In this document: positions 12,391-25,159 of the stretch, in pieces | Numbering within the stretch: position 1 is the stretch's first letter | Layout of the letters: the number at the start of each line of letters is the position of its first letter | Assembly: GCF_910596095.1 (NCBI RefSeq) | Contig: NC_056543.1 | Span: 22,330,542-22,394,541, forward strand | DNA length: 64,000 nucleotides | From: Thunnus maccoyii | Lineage: Eukaryota; Chordata; Actinopteri; Scombriformes; Scombridae | Direction: 5' to 3' | Notes under the pieces: model-generated | What the model was told of the DNA's origin: nothing | The model's database searches: none | What the model saw: the letters and a program-made list of their open reading frames with translations, nothing else | Position numbers and translations under genes: made by a program

Positions 12391-12539
12391 CGCAGTGTCT
12401 GTGGCCTCTGCTTCTCTTCGTCCTCCTCTCTATGCCAAGTTGTCTTGTCACTGTCCAAAACCTCAGGCTTGCGTCGTCCACATCTGCAGACAGGGGGGGA
12501 GATACAGAAGGAAGGGAGCGAGGGAAGTGGAAGGAGAGA

Positions 12540-12692
12540 GAAAACCAGGCAGGGAGAAAGAGAAAAAGAGAGAGAGAAAGAGAGAGAGAGAAGGTCACTC
12601 CATGACAGGGTAAGCAAATGCACAAAGAGAAAAGAGGACAGAATATAATGAGAGAGAGAGAGCGAGTGAGAGAGAGAGAGAGAGAGAGAGAT
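12540..12692 (+). repeat. (AG)n-rich microsatellite cluster
   Basis: Purine-rich GAGA/AAAG tracts run from about 12540 and reach a pure (AG)n run at 12650-12692. Overlapping open frames rich in Arg/Glu/Lys on one strand and Ser/Leu on the other come from this composition and are not genes. Confidence 0.9.
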
Positions 12693-13057
12693 ACTCTATT
12701 ACATTAGTGGCACACTGTGGCCCTCTGCGCTAAGCTCCTTATAAAACGCTAACCTGATTTTAGGCCCAGAAATGAGAGTAGAGGGAAAAAAATAAAGCTC
12801 CAGTTGGAAAGAGGACAGGCATACAGGAATTACGGCTCATGGAACTGTTTACACATTACACCAGGTCGCTTACAACCCCCCAGATGATCACAGAGGGGAG
12901 TTTATGTGTGTATGTAAATGTGTGTTAATATTTAAAAAACATTAACCTGGAAATCTCCCAGCCCAGGTAAAATGCAGTATTCAAATCCAAATGTATCAGA
13001 CCTTCAAGCAAAAATATTTAAATCTTTTACAACATTCTGCATTAGCTATAGAGAGAT

Positions 13058-13058
<1 letters not shown>

Positions 13059-13098
<40 letters not shown>

Positions 13099-13106
13099 TG
13101 TGTGTT
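13059..13106 (+). repeat. (TG)n microsatellite
   Basis: This is a TG tract with a single A interruption (TATGTG), ending 12 bp before the fold-back element that begins at 13118. Confidence 0.95.
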
Positions 13107-13117
13107 CAGGGTTTAGA

Positions 13118-13983
13118 GGTAACACTTTCTATGACGCCCATGTATATAATGGATCAAAAACATACTTATAATGTGTTATAATCTGCTCATAGCACTGTAT
13201 AATTATAGTTATAAACACTCATAAATATTCATAATTCTTTATAACAATAATGATAACACATTTCATAATGACTTATAAGGTCAAGTGCCATAAAGCTTCA
13301 TAATTGCTGGTCACTCACTGACATTATAATTCTCAGAGTTGTAATATATTGTTATCATTATAATCACTGTTATAATGCATTATAATGTTACTCTAAGTGG
13401 TCATTGTTTGCTTTAAGTAAAGTCAAAAAATATCATTAACTCTATGCAAGAACAACACAAAACATTGTAAAATTTATTTGTCACAATAGACAATGAATTG
13501 AGTACTCTAATTTGACACAACTTTTTGATGATGAACATCTGAATGATGGACATTTACATTTCACTAATGTAGTGTTTCCCCCAGAAATTCACTATAAACA
13601 CTAAATTGACTCAAATTATAGATAATATCTAAAACTGTATATAATATCTGTATATTTTACTTTTATGTAAATGTTTGATCAACAAAAGTGACTCCTTAAA
13701 AAAAGTGATTATAATGCATTATAAAATGGTTATAATGTATTACATCTATGAGAATTATAATACACTATGATCCTTGCAAAAAATGTCAGTGAGTGACCAA
13801 CAGTTATGAAGCATTATGATACTTGACCTTATAAGTCATTATGAAATGTGTTATGATTATTGTTATAAAGATTTATAAATATTTGCTTATAACTATAATT
13901 ATACAGCGCTATAAGCAGAGTATAACACATTATAAGTATGTTTATAACGTTTTATAGACATGGGCGTCATAGAAAGTGCTACC
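13118..13983. mobile_element. Long-TIR fold-back element (non-autonomous DNA transposon), 866 bp
   Basis: The left end reads GGTAACACTTTCTATGACGC and the right end is its inverted complement with one mismatch (GGTAGCACTTTC when reversed). The two arms, about 300 bp each (13118-13400 and 13690-13983), stay complementary throughout, including blocks such as TTATAAGGTCAAGT and GGTCACTCACTGACAT. The AT-rich centre is about 290 bp. Inside the arms, ATAATGCATTATAA motifs make smaller palindromes. No open reading frame is present. No clear target duplication is seen (flanks TTTAGA and AAATTA). The superfamily is unknown. Confidence 0.85.
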
Positions 13984-13999
13984 AAATTACTTTTTCATG

Positions 14000-15990
14000 C
14001 ATTAAATGGACTCGATTGCCCACTTTCATCAAGGACTCCGGGGATCTTTGTTGCATGTTTCTTGTCTATATCTTGACTCTAAACTGTCTAATAAAGTAAA
14101 AAAATGCCAAATTTTAGCAATAAAAAAATGACTCAAGAGAGACAGAAGACAGCTCCCACACACACATTTTACAATCAGTAACATGATCCCGTTGTTGCAG
14201 CAGTGAATCTCACTCTCTGTACATTCACACAGGATAGGATTCAGAGATGGGAGCACTATCTAGGCCACTGGGCTACAATCTGTGAGAGGGAGGGCAGGAA
14301 ATGGAAAGCAAACCTTTGCATCCACATTTTTGTGTCAGGACGTGTGGCTGAACAGCTTCTCTGATGAGGCTCCTCATCACACAAATCCTTATCTCTTCCC
14401 CCAGAATATAAGACCAGCCGGTGACATCTGGATTACATGCAACAAACCACATGCAGCATGTTAACAGACCAGTCTGACATAAGAGTCTGGGATGTGGTTT
14501 TACCTAATTCCTCCATTCATGGATTTATTGTCTGTAATCTACACACAAAGGGCAATGTTGGCATGCAATCCTATCCTATAATGTGATTACAGCTGATGTG
14601 TCATCCTACAGGAAGGCTGTCGATACATATTGAAATATACTATGTGTTTACAGCACTGAGTGTCTCTTGCATCGAGCCTTCGTCCTCTTCAGCTCAAGGA
14701 AAACTGAGGTTACTGATGTTTGTTACAGTTTCGGTCATCTCTGGTTCATGTGGTTTTCTGATGGATTATAATTTCTTCCTCTCAGAGCCCATGCAGATGA
14801 GGACTGTGCATATCGAGATTAAGGCCGATAGATAATCCGATCACAGCGCTGTTTGAACTTGCGTGGGTTATAATTCATTCAATTTCCCATGAAAATTTAA
14901 TGAAGGAAACATTCTTTCCCATGTTCTTTTATTAATGGAGAAAATATTTTTCTCATGATATTTAAATTGGGCTCATATTGACTCATCCCAGTAAACAGGA
15001 GCATAGTTGGCATATTGACCAACAATTGAACCCCTGTGGGAGTTCCACACACCACACTGACTTTTTTCACATAGACATATTTCAATCATTTTGACTCTCA
15101 TATTAACCATTAACTACATGCTGCTGTCTGGGCTCTTCATGCGTACACAGGAATGTTGTATGTTTAATGTATAAACCTCCTGCCAGCTATTCACAGGCAG
15201 TTTAGAAACTGTGTGCTGAGAGCCAGAGGCAGAAATGTAAAGGAAGATCAGCATAAAAATAATGGCTGTATAAACCTGATACAGCTGCAGTAAAAATTTA
15301 ATCTGCACTGTTACCCCACATGTCTGATAGAGTAGACAATATAATATTTCCCCCTGAAATGTAGTGAATTCATCACTGGGAAATAATAAAGTACCTCAGA
15401 ACTGTACTTAAGTACAGTACTTGAATAAATGTGCTTAATTGCTTTTTTAATTAGTCATAACAGTTACTAATTTGTAACACTATATTTTGTATATTTATCT
15501 TATATTGCAACAAATACACTGGACAATCTCAAATAGTGGTGAAAATGAAATGATAAAACACAAAGAGGTTTTAAGATATTATAAAAGTACTTTTAATATA
15601 GTTTTAATTTATTTTTCCACCAGATGGCAGAAAGAAGCCCTAAAAAGCACCTTACAAACCATCCATTTAGAAAAAAGAGAGAAACGGTCGTAGAAAAGAC
15701 CACTTGAAAGCATCGTCTATATATCAAAATAAAATACAATCCAATGAATACATCTCATAAATATTGAATATTATATCACACAAATGGCTGAATTAAAAGA
15801 CGTACTAGTATGACTAAAGGCACACTGTAAAACCCGTAATAGAAATTGGTCACTTCCATTATTGTTACAAAGGTAATGACATGCTCCTGTATGTTAAGGC
15901 AAATCCAAGACAGCAGCAGATGTGTGTGTTTGTGTGTGTTGAGGGCAGGTAAGTAAATTAAGTAACTTAAGGTAGAAAAAAGGGGAATTT
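14000..15990. other. Intergenic DNA between CRACDL and MITD1
   Basis: Only small unrelated open frames are seen. A short percomorph-repeat-like motif (CAGAACTGTACTTAAGTACAGT) occurs near 15400. An upstream CRACDL first exon or promoter could lie here, but I could not identify it. Confidence 0.4.
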
Positions 15991-16004
15991 AAAATTCACA
16001 AATC

Positions 16005-19000
16005 TCATAGAGTTTTTGTGTGCTTGGTGTGAAAAATGTCTACGGTGGTCTCTTGGCACTGCCTGAGGTCATAGTCACAATATCCAATGGAGAATCTGCC
16101 CTGTGGGACAAAATGAACATGTCTTACAAACAGATGTCAACAACTGTCTACTGGTAGACATTCAGCATAGAAATTCTGACCATGATGGCAACACTGGGAC
16201 AAATATTAAGCATATGTATACATACTGTATATGTATATATGTAATACATAAGTATATAATATGTAAGTATGAAGGATGAAGCCTCACTTTAGGTCTCTTG
16301 AAGTAATCCAGCCCTCTTCCTATCTTGATGATCCAACCATTGTCAAACCTGAAAATATGTTAATTTTAGATTTCTGCCACAAAATGAAGCCATGGAGAGT
16401 GAAATGCTAATCACTCCTAACATGATTAAGCTTAATTAGGACCAGTATGGAATCCTCATACTGTATGTCAATGAAGCTCCTCTAAATGCAGAAAATCTGT
16501 GACTGTACCTGATCTCCCTGTCATGGATAGTGGGGGAGTACTGCAGATCCAGAATCACTCCCTGTGCACCGAGGCTCTCTTTCAGCTCAGCCAGAGCGCT
16601 GGTCTGTTGGCCGCTGTCCGTCTGCAGGACAGGACAAATGGCAGTGAAACAAAACAACACAAACCCAGAGAACAGACTGCTGGGGCTGCTATGCATATAG
16701 TACATAGTGACCTTATTAGTTAAATAACCTACTTCATCCTGTGAAGTGAGGAGATGGATCTTTTTCACCTTACAGGACGCTTTGAGCAGCATCTCACAGA
16801 ACCGCAGGAAGTTGTACAACTGTAGCAGAGAGAAAGAAACGTTTAGCATTTTCGGGTACAGTTATATGTTGACGTTAAAATTCTAGTATTGCTTTCAGAC
16901 AGCGAGCAGTTGCATTTGTTTCCATTGTTTTCAATATTAACATGACAGCAACCTAGCCACCGAAAACTAAAAGGTAGAGTGTTTTTTACAATATACTGTA
17001 AAAATGAAATAGTTGAGAAAACTCAAAATTGATGTCATCAACTCAATGGGGTCAGTTTATATTATCTAGTTATCACATTCAGAACCAATTTAGAAATTAT
17101 AATCAAGAGTTCTGGGTGGCAACTTAAAATAATTAGTTGATTAAACGTCCAGTTGATCGTTAACTTAACTGAACTTTCTGTCTTTGTAATGAATCAAAAG
17201 ATTCTGCGTTTTCAGGACTCATTCACTTTTGATGAAGAAGGAGCTGGTTTGTTTACACCACTTTTTTTTTCGTTCTTTAAATCCTGATAATTTATATTTA
17301 TAAGTCATAACCACTTGTAATACAAATTAATGCCAGAGATTACAATATGGATGCAAAAAGGTCAAATATATGTAATGAAATCAAAGAAAAACAATCCAAA
17401 GAACAAAGTGGTGCTGGTTATAATATAATGAATAAAAGTATTAATGCTTAGTCAATGCTGTATAATAATTCAATTAAACACAAATTAATTCAGGAATCTG
17501 CAGCATGGAAACAAGATCAGCTGAAATTTTGAAGGTCTTAAAACTAGATATGACAATGGAACCCTCTTCAAGACCTCAGGGTTGGGTAATAAAGCAGGAC
17601 CCCCCTAATGTACCCGCTTACATTAACCAGGTAAATGATAAAGAGGGAGATCTTACCTGGTGAGTGTGTCGTATGTATGGGTCTTCCACCCAGACCTCTT
17701 TGAGTGCACTGCTGATATATGGCTTGAACAGAGCCTCGTAGCTGTAACCAGTGGCATCCCCTGCTATTCTTATCTGCTCATGGTACTTCCCGTCTGACCG
17801 GAAATGGGAAACAGAAAAAGACAAGAAATAGAAATTAGAGGTGGCACAGACAGAAACCTGCAACAATTAAATCCCATCCTTCAGTGGTGGTAGGGCATAA
17901 ATACTAGACTAGGTTTTGCGTCAGGGCCTCAAGGTTGGATAAAATGCAGAGAACACCTCAGGGCCCTCACTATTTTTTGTTTTAAATCATGATTTAATGA
18001 TGTATATTAAAAGTAAAAAACGTGGATAGTCTGCAAATCAAACCCAAGTTGGATCTCGCGGTTTGGGATACAGTGATAGACCAAATAATTAATCGAGAAC
18101 ATAACTGACAGATTAATTCATAATGAAAATAATCGTTTGTTACAGCCCTAAATTCTTTTTCCCTTCACATGCACATGGATGTTTGCCTGATGAAGAGCTT
18201 GCAGGTTAAAACATTGCATTAATAAAAACTTGACAGCTTCCATATTTTTATTTTATTTTTTTTAATTTTTTTTACATTTTTTTAAATAGCAAACTGGAAA
18301 ACAATTCTCTCAAAATGTTGAGTACTGGTTGCCAGTTGACCAGTTTTTGTTTTGTTTTTTAAAAAATGATTTCTACATACAAATATATATGTAGAAAAGG
18401 AACACTAAGATAAATAAATTGTACTTGTAAATTATACTATAGCACTCAATGTACAAACAAGCAAACTCCCTCCCATCAAAAAAGGGTTAGGGGCTTGTTT
18501 CGGTGTACATACAGGCTCTCTTTTTCCTTACATGGCGCATATTATCAGTTTTGTAATCAAATCAAATTACAGCAAAGTACTTTCTACACAGACAAACTAG
18601 GGCCAAAGGAAAATTACCAGCTGGGCAAACCAGTCAACTTCCCCCTGTGCCCCAGACCCTCAAGGGTCTCGAAAGCCCCATTTTCATTGTGTGGGAATAA
18701 TTAATTGCACATTTGCTTGGGTCCTGCATTATACCTTTCTATAATACCTACATAAAAGGGGCACTGTGTCTAAATTAACATGGTTCATATTCCTAATGAA
18801 TGTGTGTTAAACCAAATAACACAAACAGGGGTTCACTTTTTAACCCCACAGCCCACTACTGGGTTCATCTGGCCTGTCTGTCTGTCTGGGGTTAGTTGCC
18901 CATTTTTCCCAGTTAATCATAAAGCTCTCAGAGCTTGTAATAACTACCTTCTTTCATCTGGTTCACATGAACTTTGATTTGCTCTGCTCTGTCCATGTAG

Positions 19001-19291
19001 CCCTTTATCTTGTCCCTGTAGTGCCCTCTCTTGGAGTCATCTTTCACAGCTGCTGACAGAAGAGGAAGAAACAATTAAACTTGATGGTCCATAACTGAAT
19101 TCTTGCTACTACTGTTATCAATTGTATGAGAGAGGAAGATAGAGACCTTTCAGCACGTCCATAAGCAGCTGGATTCCCTCCTGGTAGCAGACTAGAGACT
19201 CCTGGAAGCGGCCGCTCTGGTCCAGCTCCACTGCCCGCTTCAGGACAGAGATAGCGGAGGTCTCCATCCCTGACACATGGTTTTGAGACAT
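16005..19291 (-). CDS. mitd1: MITD1, MIT-domain protein of ESCRT-linked cytokinesis, 7 coding exons
   Basis: Coding exons are 19291-19147, 19052-18948, 17793-17657, 16819-16733, 16621-16509, 16348-16288 and 16100-16005; phases agree at every junction and give 247 residues (human 249). Residues about 10-90 form the MIT three-helix domain ([44 protein letters not shown]), which binds MIT-interacting motifs of ESCRT-III proteins. The rest is the phospholipase-D-like C-terminal domain, with [36 protein letters not shown] and the end [23 protein letters not shown]1 is recruited to the midbody and stabilises abscission; its C-terminal domain binds membrane. It shares an upstream region head-to-head with MRPL30. 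Introns 2 and 3 are AT-rich and hold a partial family A repeat. Confidence 0.96.
18088..18156 (-). repeat. Family A palindromic element, partial end
   Basis: ATTAATCGAGAACA through AATAATCGTTTG and ACAGCCCTAA is one terminal part of the family A MITE, reversed, inside MITD1 intron 2. Confidence 0.65.
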
Positions 19292-19913
19292 GTTTCAGTT
19301 TCTATTCGACTTTTAATGGCTCTTAGAAAACTAACAGTGAATTCATCTTCAACTAGTAACAGGGAAATGTCAGTAATGGTGAGACCTCGCCGACTAGCTA
19401 CATAAGTGCGCCACAAAAATAACTCCCGGAGAAACGTAACGGCTGCATAATGGTTGTATGACGGTTGATGGGTACACTTTAAACAAAAACATACAGCTAA
19501 ATCACCTACATTTTAAATGCACTTTATATTATAAATAGTCTCCCGTTTTTAAACGCCAAATACAGTTTTAAAAAAGGACTCTAGGAACCTTATTGAAGGA
19601 ACATGTGTCATATCGGTGCAGTTTCGATATAACCCTCGGATGCTTCCGGTGGAGAGCAGGTTGGTTGTCATGACTCTAACGTGAACGGTTAAAACTCAGC
19701 GTTACATTTCAGCTTGTGAATTAATGTTATACCTTTGAGTTTGTTGAATATGGTATGAACATAGTTTATGTCGTGATTTGTTTTCATAACCATTAGTTAC
19801 GTTTGACCTGTACGCTTATTTTCTACGCTTGTTGTGGCTGTAACCTTGGCCTGTAAGTTACTGCAGCTGTAGAGGAACTGCTGGCTGGACTGTCTGGACA
19901 CCGAATAAGAAAC
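19292..19913. promoter_or_regulatory. Bidirectional promoter region of MITD1 and MRPL30
   Basis: The start codons of MITD1 (minus, 19291) and MRPL30 (plus, 19914) face away from each other across 622 bp. A CTTCCGGT motif at 19643-19650 is an ETS/GABP-type site, common in promoters of nuclear genes for mitochondrial proteins. No TATA box was recognised. Shared regulation is inferred from the layout. Confidence 0.65.
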
Positions 19914-20415
19914 ATGTCGGGACTGTGTCGCAGTGTGAACTCTTCATCAGTCAAGGTAACAACATCACTGCAACTGTCCAGTCAGACTCAGCTTTATGTA
20001 TTTTGTAATGTAGGCTACCTACTCACAGATCCCTATACATATACTATACACCTATAGATATGAGTCATATATTACAGGGAGGACACATACATACCTCACT
20101 TTATATAGGCTACATACACTCATGTTTTATCCGTGCTTGCAATTACTTTTTAATGCCTTTGTCTCGTGATGTCAAGATAACAAAGCTCGTTTTCTCGTGG
20201 TAACGGGTTAATTGATCTCATTATATATTATTATATAATATAATATAATTATGGAGAACTGGAAAATGAGTGTCTGGTTTATTTGATCACACCTGGAGGA
20301 GGATTAATCCCTAATTCATCACAGAGTTTATAATAGTAGTAGAGGGTTACTATGAGCCTTATTAACAAATGACTAATTTGTTATAGGTCAGTATCAGCAG
20401 ACCAATATATTGGTT

Positions 20416-20468
<53 letters not shown>

Positions 20469-23430
20469 GTATGTATATAAAGAATATCAGCCTATATATC
20501 GATATTGGATTTTTTTGCTCCCTTATATTGGTATCGGCATTGGCCCCAAAAATCCAGTATCAGTCTGGCTCTAATTACTGAGACAAACCTTTATCAAAGA
20601 AAATATGACAGAAAATATCAAACAGATGACAGTGGTGAGTTTACATAGATTTTACCTGTTTCATGACATCTTGCCCTGAATCCTTACATATAAAAGCTAT
20701 GTCAGAGTTGCCCAGCAGATGTTGCCATTTTGACTGTATCAGATGTGAAGATTCACAGTTTCGTTTCTCCTATCAATGAATGCTGGCATGGCACTCCTGA
20801 TCTCTGATAAACTTCCAAAGTAGTAAGAGGAAATGGCCTTTTGTTTTCACGTGGTAACGGGTTCATTATCTTGTGTTCTCGAGATAATGAAATAATTAAC
20901 TTGTGGTCTGGAGATAACGGCGTTAAAAAATGGGAATTGCAAGCACAGCCGTTTTTGGCTTCCGTATTTTTATACTCTTGTTGATATCTTATCTATTACT
21001 ATTGCTTTTACTATTTTAAAAACTTAGTTTTTTCCCTTACTGTTTTGTCGAGGAGCTGAGACCTAAGATTTTTACTCTCTTATACTTGTGTAATGAGATG
21101 TAAAAAAAACTTGAATTTGTAGAACAATGTTCAGGAAGACACATAACCTACATGCAGCCAAAACAAGGACAATAGAGATAAGCCGACATAACACCAAACA
21201 TATATCTATCATGTACATACTGTAGAGCAGGTCAAACCTATCGTAAATTATACATTATACAAATATACTGACATAAAGAAATATAGTTTTCACTGTATTT
21301 TTAAATCGGTACCTCAATTGAATCTAAAGTTGGCATATGTGATAATTAAAATAAAATAATTGTTTGTTCAAAGTAAAGGCACTCACCCTCACTCAGTCAG
21401 CTAGAACAGTGTCAGATACTTTATGTTTAGAGTTGAAAACAATTAATCAGCAACTACTTTGATAATTAGTCATTTAAGTCTTTTTCCAAGCACAAATGTC
21501 AAAATGTTGATGATTCCAGCTGGCCATATGTCAGGATTTTCTGTTTGTCTTGAGATACACTGGAGTGAATATATTTGGGGTTTGGACTATTGGTTTGTGA
21601 AAACAAGCAGTTTAAATTTGTCACACAAAGCTCTGTGAATCATTATTGATTCACACAATGAATCAATAATGAAAGTAACTGTAAGTTAGAGCTCTAGAAA
21701 AGTTTAGAAAATGTTGCCATTAGACCAGAATAAGACATCTAAGATGTTTCTTTTTAATACAGAAATCAAAATCCCATAATCCCTTAATTCCAGATGATAT
21801 TACAATATTTATTTCAATAAAGTCATTGAAAATCTCATGAATGTCTGTTTTGGCTGAACCAGAAACTAAATACCTGACAAACCAAGTACAAAAATCATAT
21901 AAAAATCAGTATTACCATAAAATAGCTCTGCTCTTTGATTTGCAACAATCCACAGCGTCCTAATAAACCCAGATAATAAAGTGATACAAATAAAGTGAAC
22001 AATATGGCAAGATCTCATGGTTAAAAAAATTATATTGTTCACAGTAGTGTTGTATCGCCAAACCTTACAGGACACTGTGTGCTTCTACATTATAAGTCAA
22101 TGCTGCTTTTATTCTTTGGTATAATACCACGTTGTGCTTTTAACAATGTGTCATCACTGTTTGTGTATGTTTACAGATCCTGACAGAAGCTGCACTTTCA
22201 CCTTGTCCTTGGTTTGTGTCCGTACGCAGCAAGTTTACAAAAGCAAGAATCCCAAAAGAGGTAATAATCAAGACTGGATGTGTCCAGTGATTGTACAAAA
22301 TTTGATTGCAAATCTGTTGAGGAATTTGCAACACTTATAAACTACAATAACTACAGTACAGTATCAACTTTTGCAGGTCCTGCATTATTACCTGATCTGT
22401 TGGCCCTGTCTTATATAGGCGTCCTGTGTCAAAATCTAGTTTTAAGCCCTTAAATCATTTTAGTTTTGATTAATCAAATTTCTTTAATCTGAATTGGAGC
22501 AATTTGATCGAAGCACCATTTGGTTTCTTGACCTCTTGGTGTGTAATGAAGCAGCATAAAGTCTACTGTGTACTCTGTACTTGTTGGGAACTTGGGTGAA
22601 ACAGGGACAGGAGCTGTGGGGGGGATCAGAACGTGTCCAAATTTGGTTAATCTGGCCGTAGTAATGAGGATGTACTGATTAATGGTTAAAGTATAACTTC
22701 AAGTCATTTACTCTGCTCTCAGTGTTCAAAAGCTCTGTTTTTGTCTTCACAGCTTTTCGCTGAGAGATCACAAGAACATGAGAAATATGGTGGTGACCCA
22801 GAACAACCACATAAACTCCACATAGTGACACGTGTTAAAAGTGTGATGCGAAGGCCGTACTGGGAGAAAGAGATTGTGAAACATCTCGGGCTTCAAAAGG
22901 TAAGACTTTTATTCCGCTCAAAACCCACAAATCATTTGAAATTTAGGCACTGAAGTTTATTTTTCCTTTTTTTTTTTTTAGTGGGGAATTTAAATATTTC
23001 CTCTAACACCGTCTCTCATTTCTGACTTTACTCTCTTTGTCATTTGTCTAGTCACATGTCCCCGTGATTCACAAAAATACACCTGCAGTCAATAACCAAT
23101 TGAAATTTGTCAAGCACCTTGTGAGGTAAGATTAATATATGAAAAGTTTAAATCATGACATGCACTAAAAGAAAATCTGATGAACATTCATGAAGTACCT
23201 TTTACACTGTCTGTCTGGTCGATGACGGGACATTTAAAGAGACACTTTGATTAATTCTGCCTTCTTGTCCCTCTATTCTCTCTCTTGGCTCATTCAGGAT
23301 CCAACCACTGAAGACTCCCTACGGTCTCCCTGCTGAACAGGACATGGCAGACACCTACATTAACACCAAAGGAGAGCTGATTGTACGTCGCCTCCTCCAA
23401 CCTGTAGACCCCAAGGCTATCGAGTCCTAG
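19914..23430 (+). CDS. mrpl30: MRPL30, mitochondrial ribosomal protein uL30m, 5 coding exons
   Basis: Exons are 19914-19955, 22177-22260, 22753-22899, 23052-23125 and 23298-23430, all with canonical GT-AG borders; the frame gives 159 residues (human 161). The first 30 or so residues are basic and hydroxyl-rich, as expected for a mitochondrial import sequence. The uL30 core includes HKLHIVTRVKSVMRRPYWEK, EIVKHLGLQK and VIHKNTPAVNNQLKFVKHLV, followed by the vertebrate C-terminal extension TPYGLPAEQDMADTYINTKG. The protein is a component of the mitoribosomal large subunit. Intron 1 is long (2.2 kb) and packed with repeats. ATTAAA near 23583 is a plausible polyadenylation signal. The gene converges with TXNDC9, with about 1.7 kb between stop codons. 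Confidence 0.97.
20133..20951. mobile_element. TIR-bearing non-autonomous DNA element, about 0.8 kb, interrupted
   Basis: The left end reads GTGCTTGCAATTACTTTTTA followed by ATGCC and TCTCGTG. The right end, when reversed, reads GTGCTTGCAATTCCC, then TTTTTTAACGCC and TTATCTC, giving diverged inverted repeats of roughly 35-45 bp. Both arms carry CGTGGTAACGGGTT. The interior contains an (AT)n run (about 20426-20470) and a piece resembling another fish repeat (GGTATCGGCATTGGCCCC). It lies in MRPL30 intron 1. No target duplication was recognised. Confidence 0.6.
20426..20470 (+). repeat. (AT)n microsatellite
   Basis: This AT dinucleotide tract has a few G interruptions and lies within the TIR element in MRPL30 intron 1. 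Confidence 0.9.
21430..21695 (-). repeat. Family A palindromic element, copy
   Basis: The segment has CAATTAATCAGCAACTACTT, GGTTTGGACTATTGGTTTGT and AATCAATAATGAAAGTAACT, the usual reversed order of family A blocks. It is diverged and lacks a clear terminal repeat on the left. It lies in MRPL30 intron 1. Confidence 0.65.
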
Positions 23431-23639
23431 CTCCGCTCCCAATCCAATGAATAATTCAATTGTACATAAATATGTAAAATCCTGTTTTCCATAGCAACCA
23501 GTTCTGATTGCATGGTGCTTAGAAGATGCTCTGGGATCAGCCAGATGTGGCGGTTCATATTCTTTATTAAAACCTTGATGTGAATTAAAGACTTTTTGAA
23601 ATTAAATGCAGCTTGTATCATTTTTTTTATGTTTTTTTG

Positions 23640-25150
23640 AGGAGTCAAGTCTCTCTCACTTCCTCTGCAGTCAGACTACCAACAGTAATGACCAGGCTCT
23701 TTCAGAAACCAGATTAAATGCCCTTCACACCTATGGTGCACTCACACAGCTGATTTCACACGTACCACGAATTAACACACGCTCTGTACAAAAGCAACTA
23801 AACTGTGACTTTAGAATGACAAACTTTAGACAGCAAAATGTTTTACCAAATATTCAAGGTTTTTTTGTTGTTTTCTGAAGTGTTTCTGGGGTTGTTTCAT
23901 CACCATCCACAATCAGATTAAATTTTTCCAGCTGTGAGAAACTCAATTTGCTCTTTGTGTTGCATTGTAGGAGAGTAGTGGTTATCAACAGTGGTTATAC
24001 TCAAAACATTGTTTTTTTTAAGTCAGCATATCGATTTCTTTGTCCCTTTTCCAGTGTGAATAAACTACATACTCAAAACCTGATTATGGATTTTGGACAC
24101 TGCTTAAGTTTGCGTGTACATTGAGCACCCTATTAAAACTTCGATAATTTACACCTTTATCATTCTTACTGGTTTATTGAGTTCAGTCAACTAACTTCAA
24201 TCTGAGCTGAAGTTTAATCAACCAGAATAATTAAAGACACTGGTGGGGTTGTGCTTTTAATGTTGCTATTAAAATGAATGAAGAAATTTTCATTTTCAAT
24301 AGTCTTATGTAGATTTCCGAATCCTATGTGATGTAAACCATAATATATTAAAGGGGCACTCCACTGATTTTACATTCAAATTTTAGCTTTAACACATCAA
24401 GGACAGTACTACTGCCTGTCAGTTACACGCTGCGGCTGTGGAGGTCACTTCAAAAGTCTTAGAAATTAACCCTGATGATGATGATATTTCTAACAGAAAG
24501 CCTGTGTAGGCTTGAAAGATGTGTGCATTTACCAGGCAGGGAAGATCTAACATTACTTGGGACTGAACTTATGGATATATTGGCTGCAGTCACTTCCAAG
24601 TACCCAAACTGTATAGAGGAGTAATACTACATCAAAGAAACACATTTTTAAAAGTCCTTTTACACGTTTTTATTAAGTCTGCATTGATTAAGTCAAACTC
24701 TTGCTACAAGGAAATGTAATGTGTAAAAAGGTATTGGGATGCAAAAAGATGATCTTGGCACTCACATGCATCATGGTTTCTAGTAGAACATCAGACTCAC
24801 ACAGACAAATCAACAGCAAAGCTAAGAGCAAGTGGATAAATGGTGCAGTGGCTCAGAGAATCATCCTCAACATTTTGCTGTGTAATGTTTCCTGTTGTTT
24901 TCCCCCTTGCATATATTTTATTATTTAATTGTTTAGATAAAAAATCATTACACACAATTTATGAAATAATGCTGAAACAAATATTGATTTTATAAAATAA
25001 TTTGATCTGAAATCTAGTAAATTAAATTAGGGAAAATTGAAAGGGTAATGGATATTTAAGTCACTGAGGAAAATAAGAGAGGAGAAAAAAGCGGGCTGTC
25101 TGTTAGACTTTTTCATGAGGTAGCCCTGAGAGAAGAAACCAGGCGGCTGT
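23640..25150. other. Region between convergent MRPL30 and TXNDC9 3' ends
   Basis: The segment at 24352-24640 starts AAAGGGGCACTCCACTGATT and resembles a common percomorph repeat. TTTATT at 24917-24922 (AATAAA on the minus strand) may end TXNDC9 transcripts about 240 bp after its stop. The remaining open frames have no family support. Confidence 0.5.
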
Positions 25151-25159
25151 CAATATTTT

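Noticed and set aside
12330-12648. Arg/Glu/Lys-rich plus-strand open frames
   Set aside because: They come from the (AG)n-rich tract and would change with repeat length.
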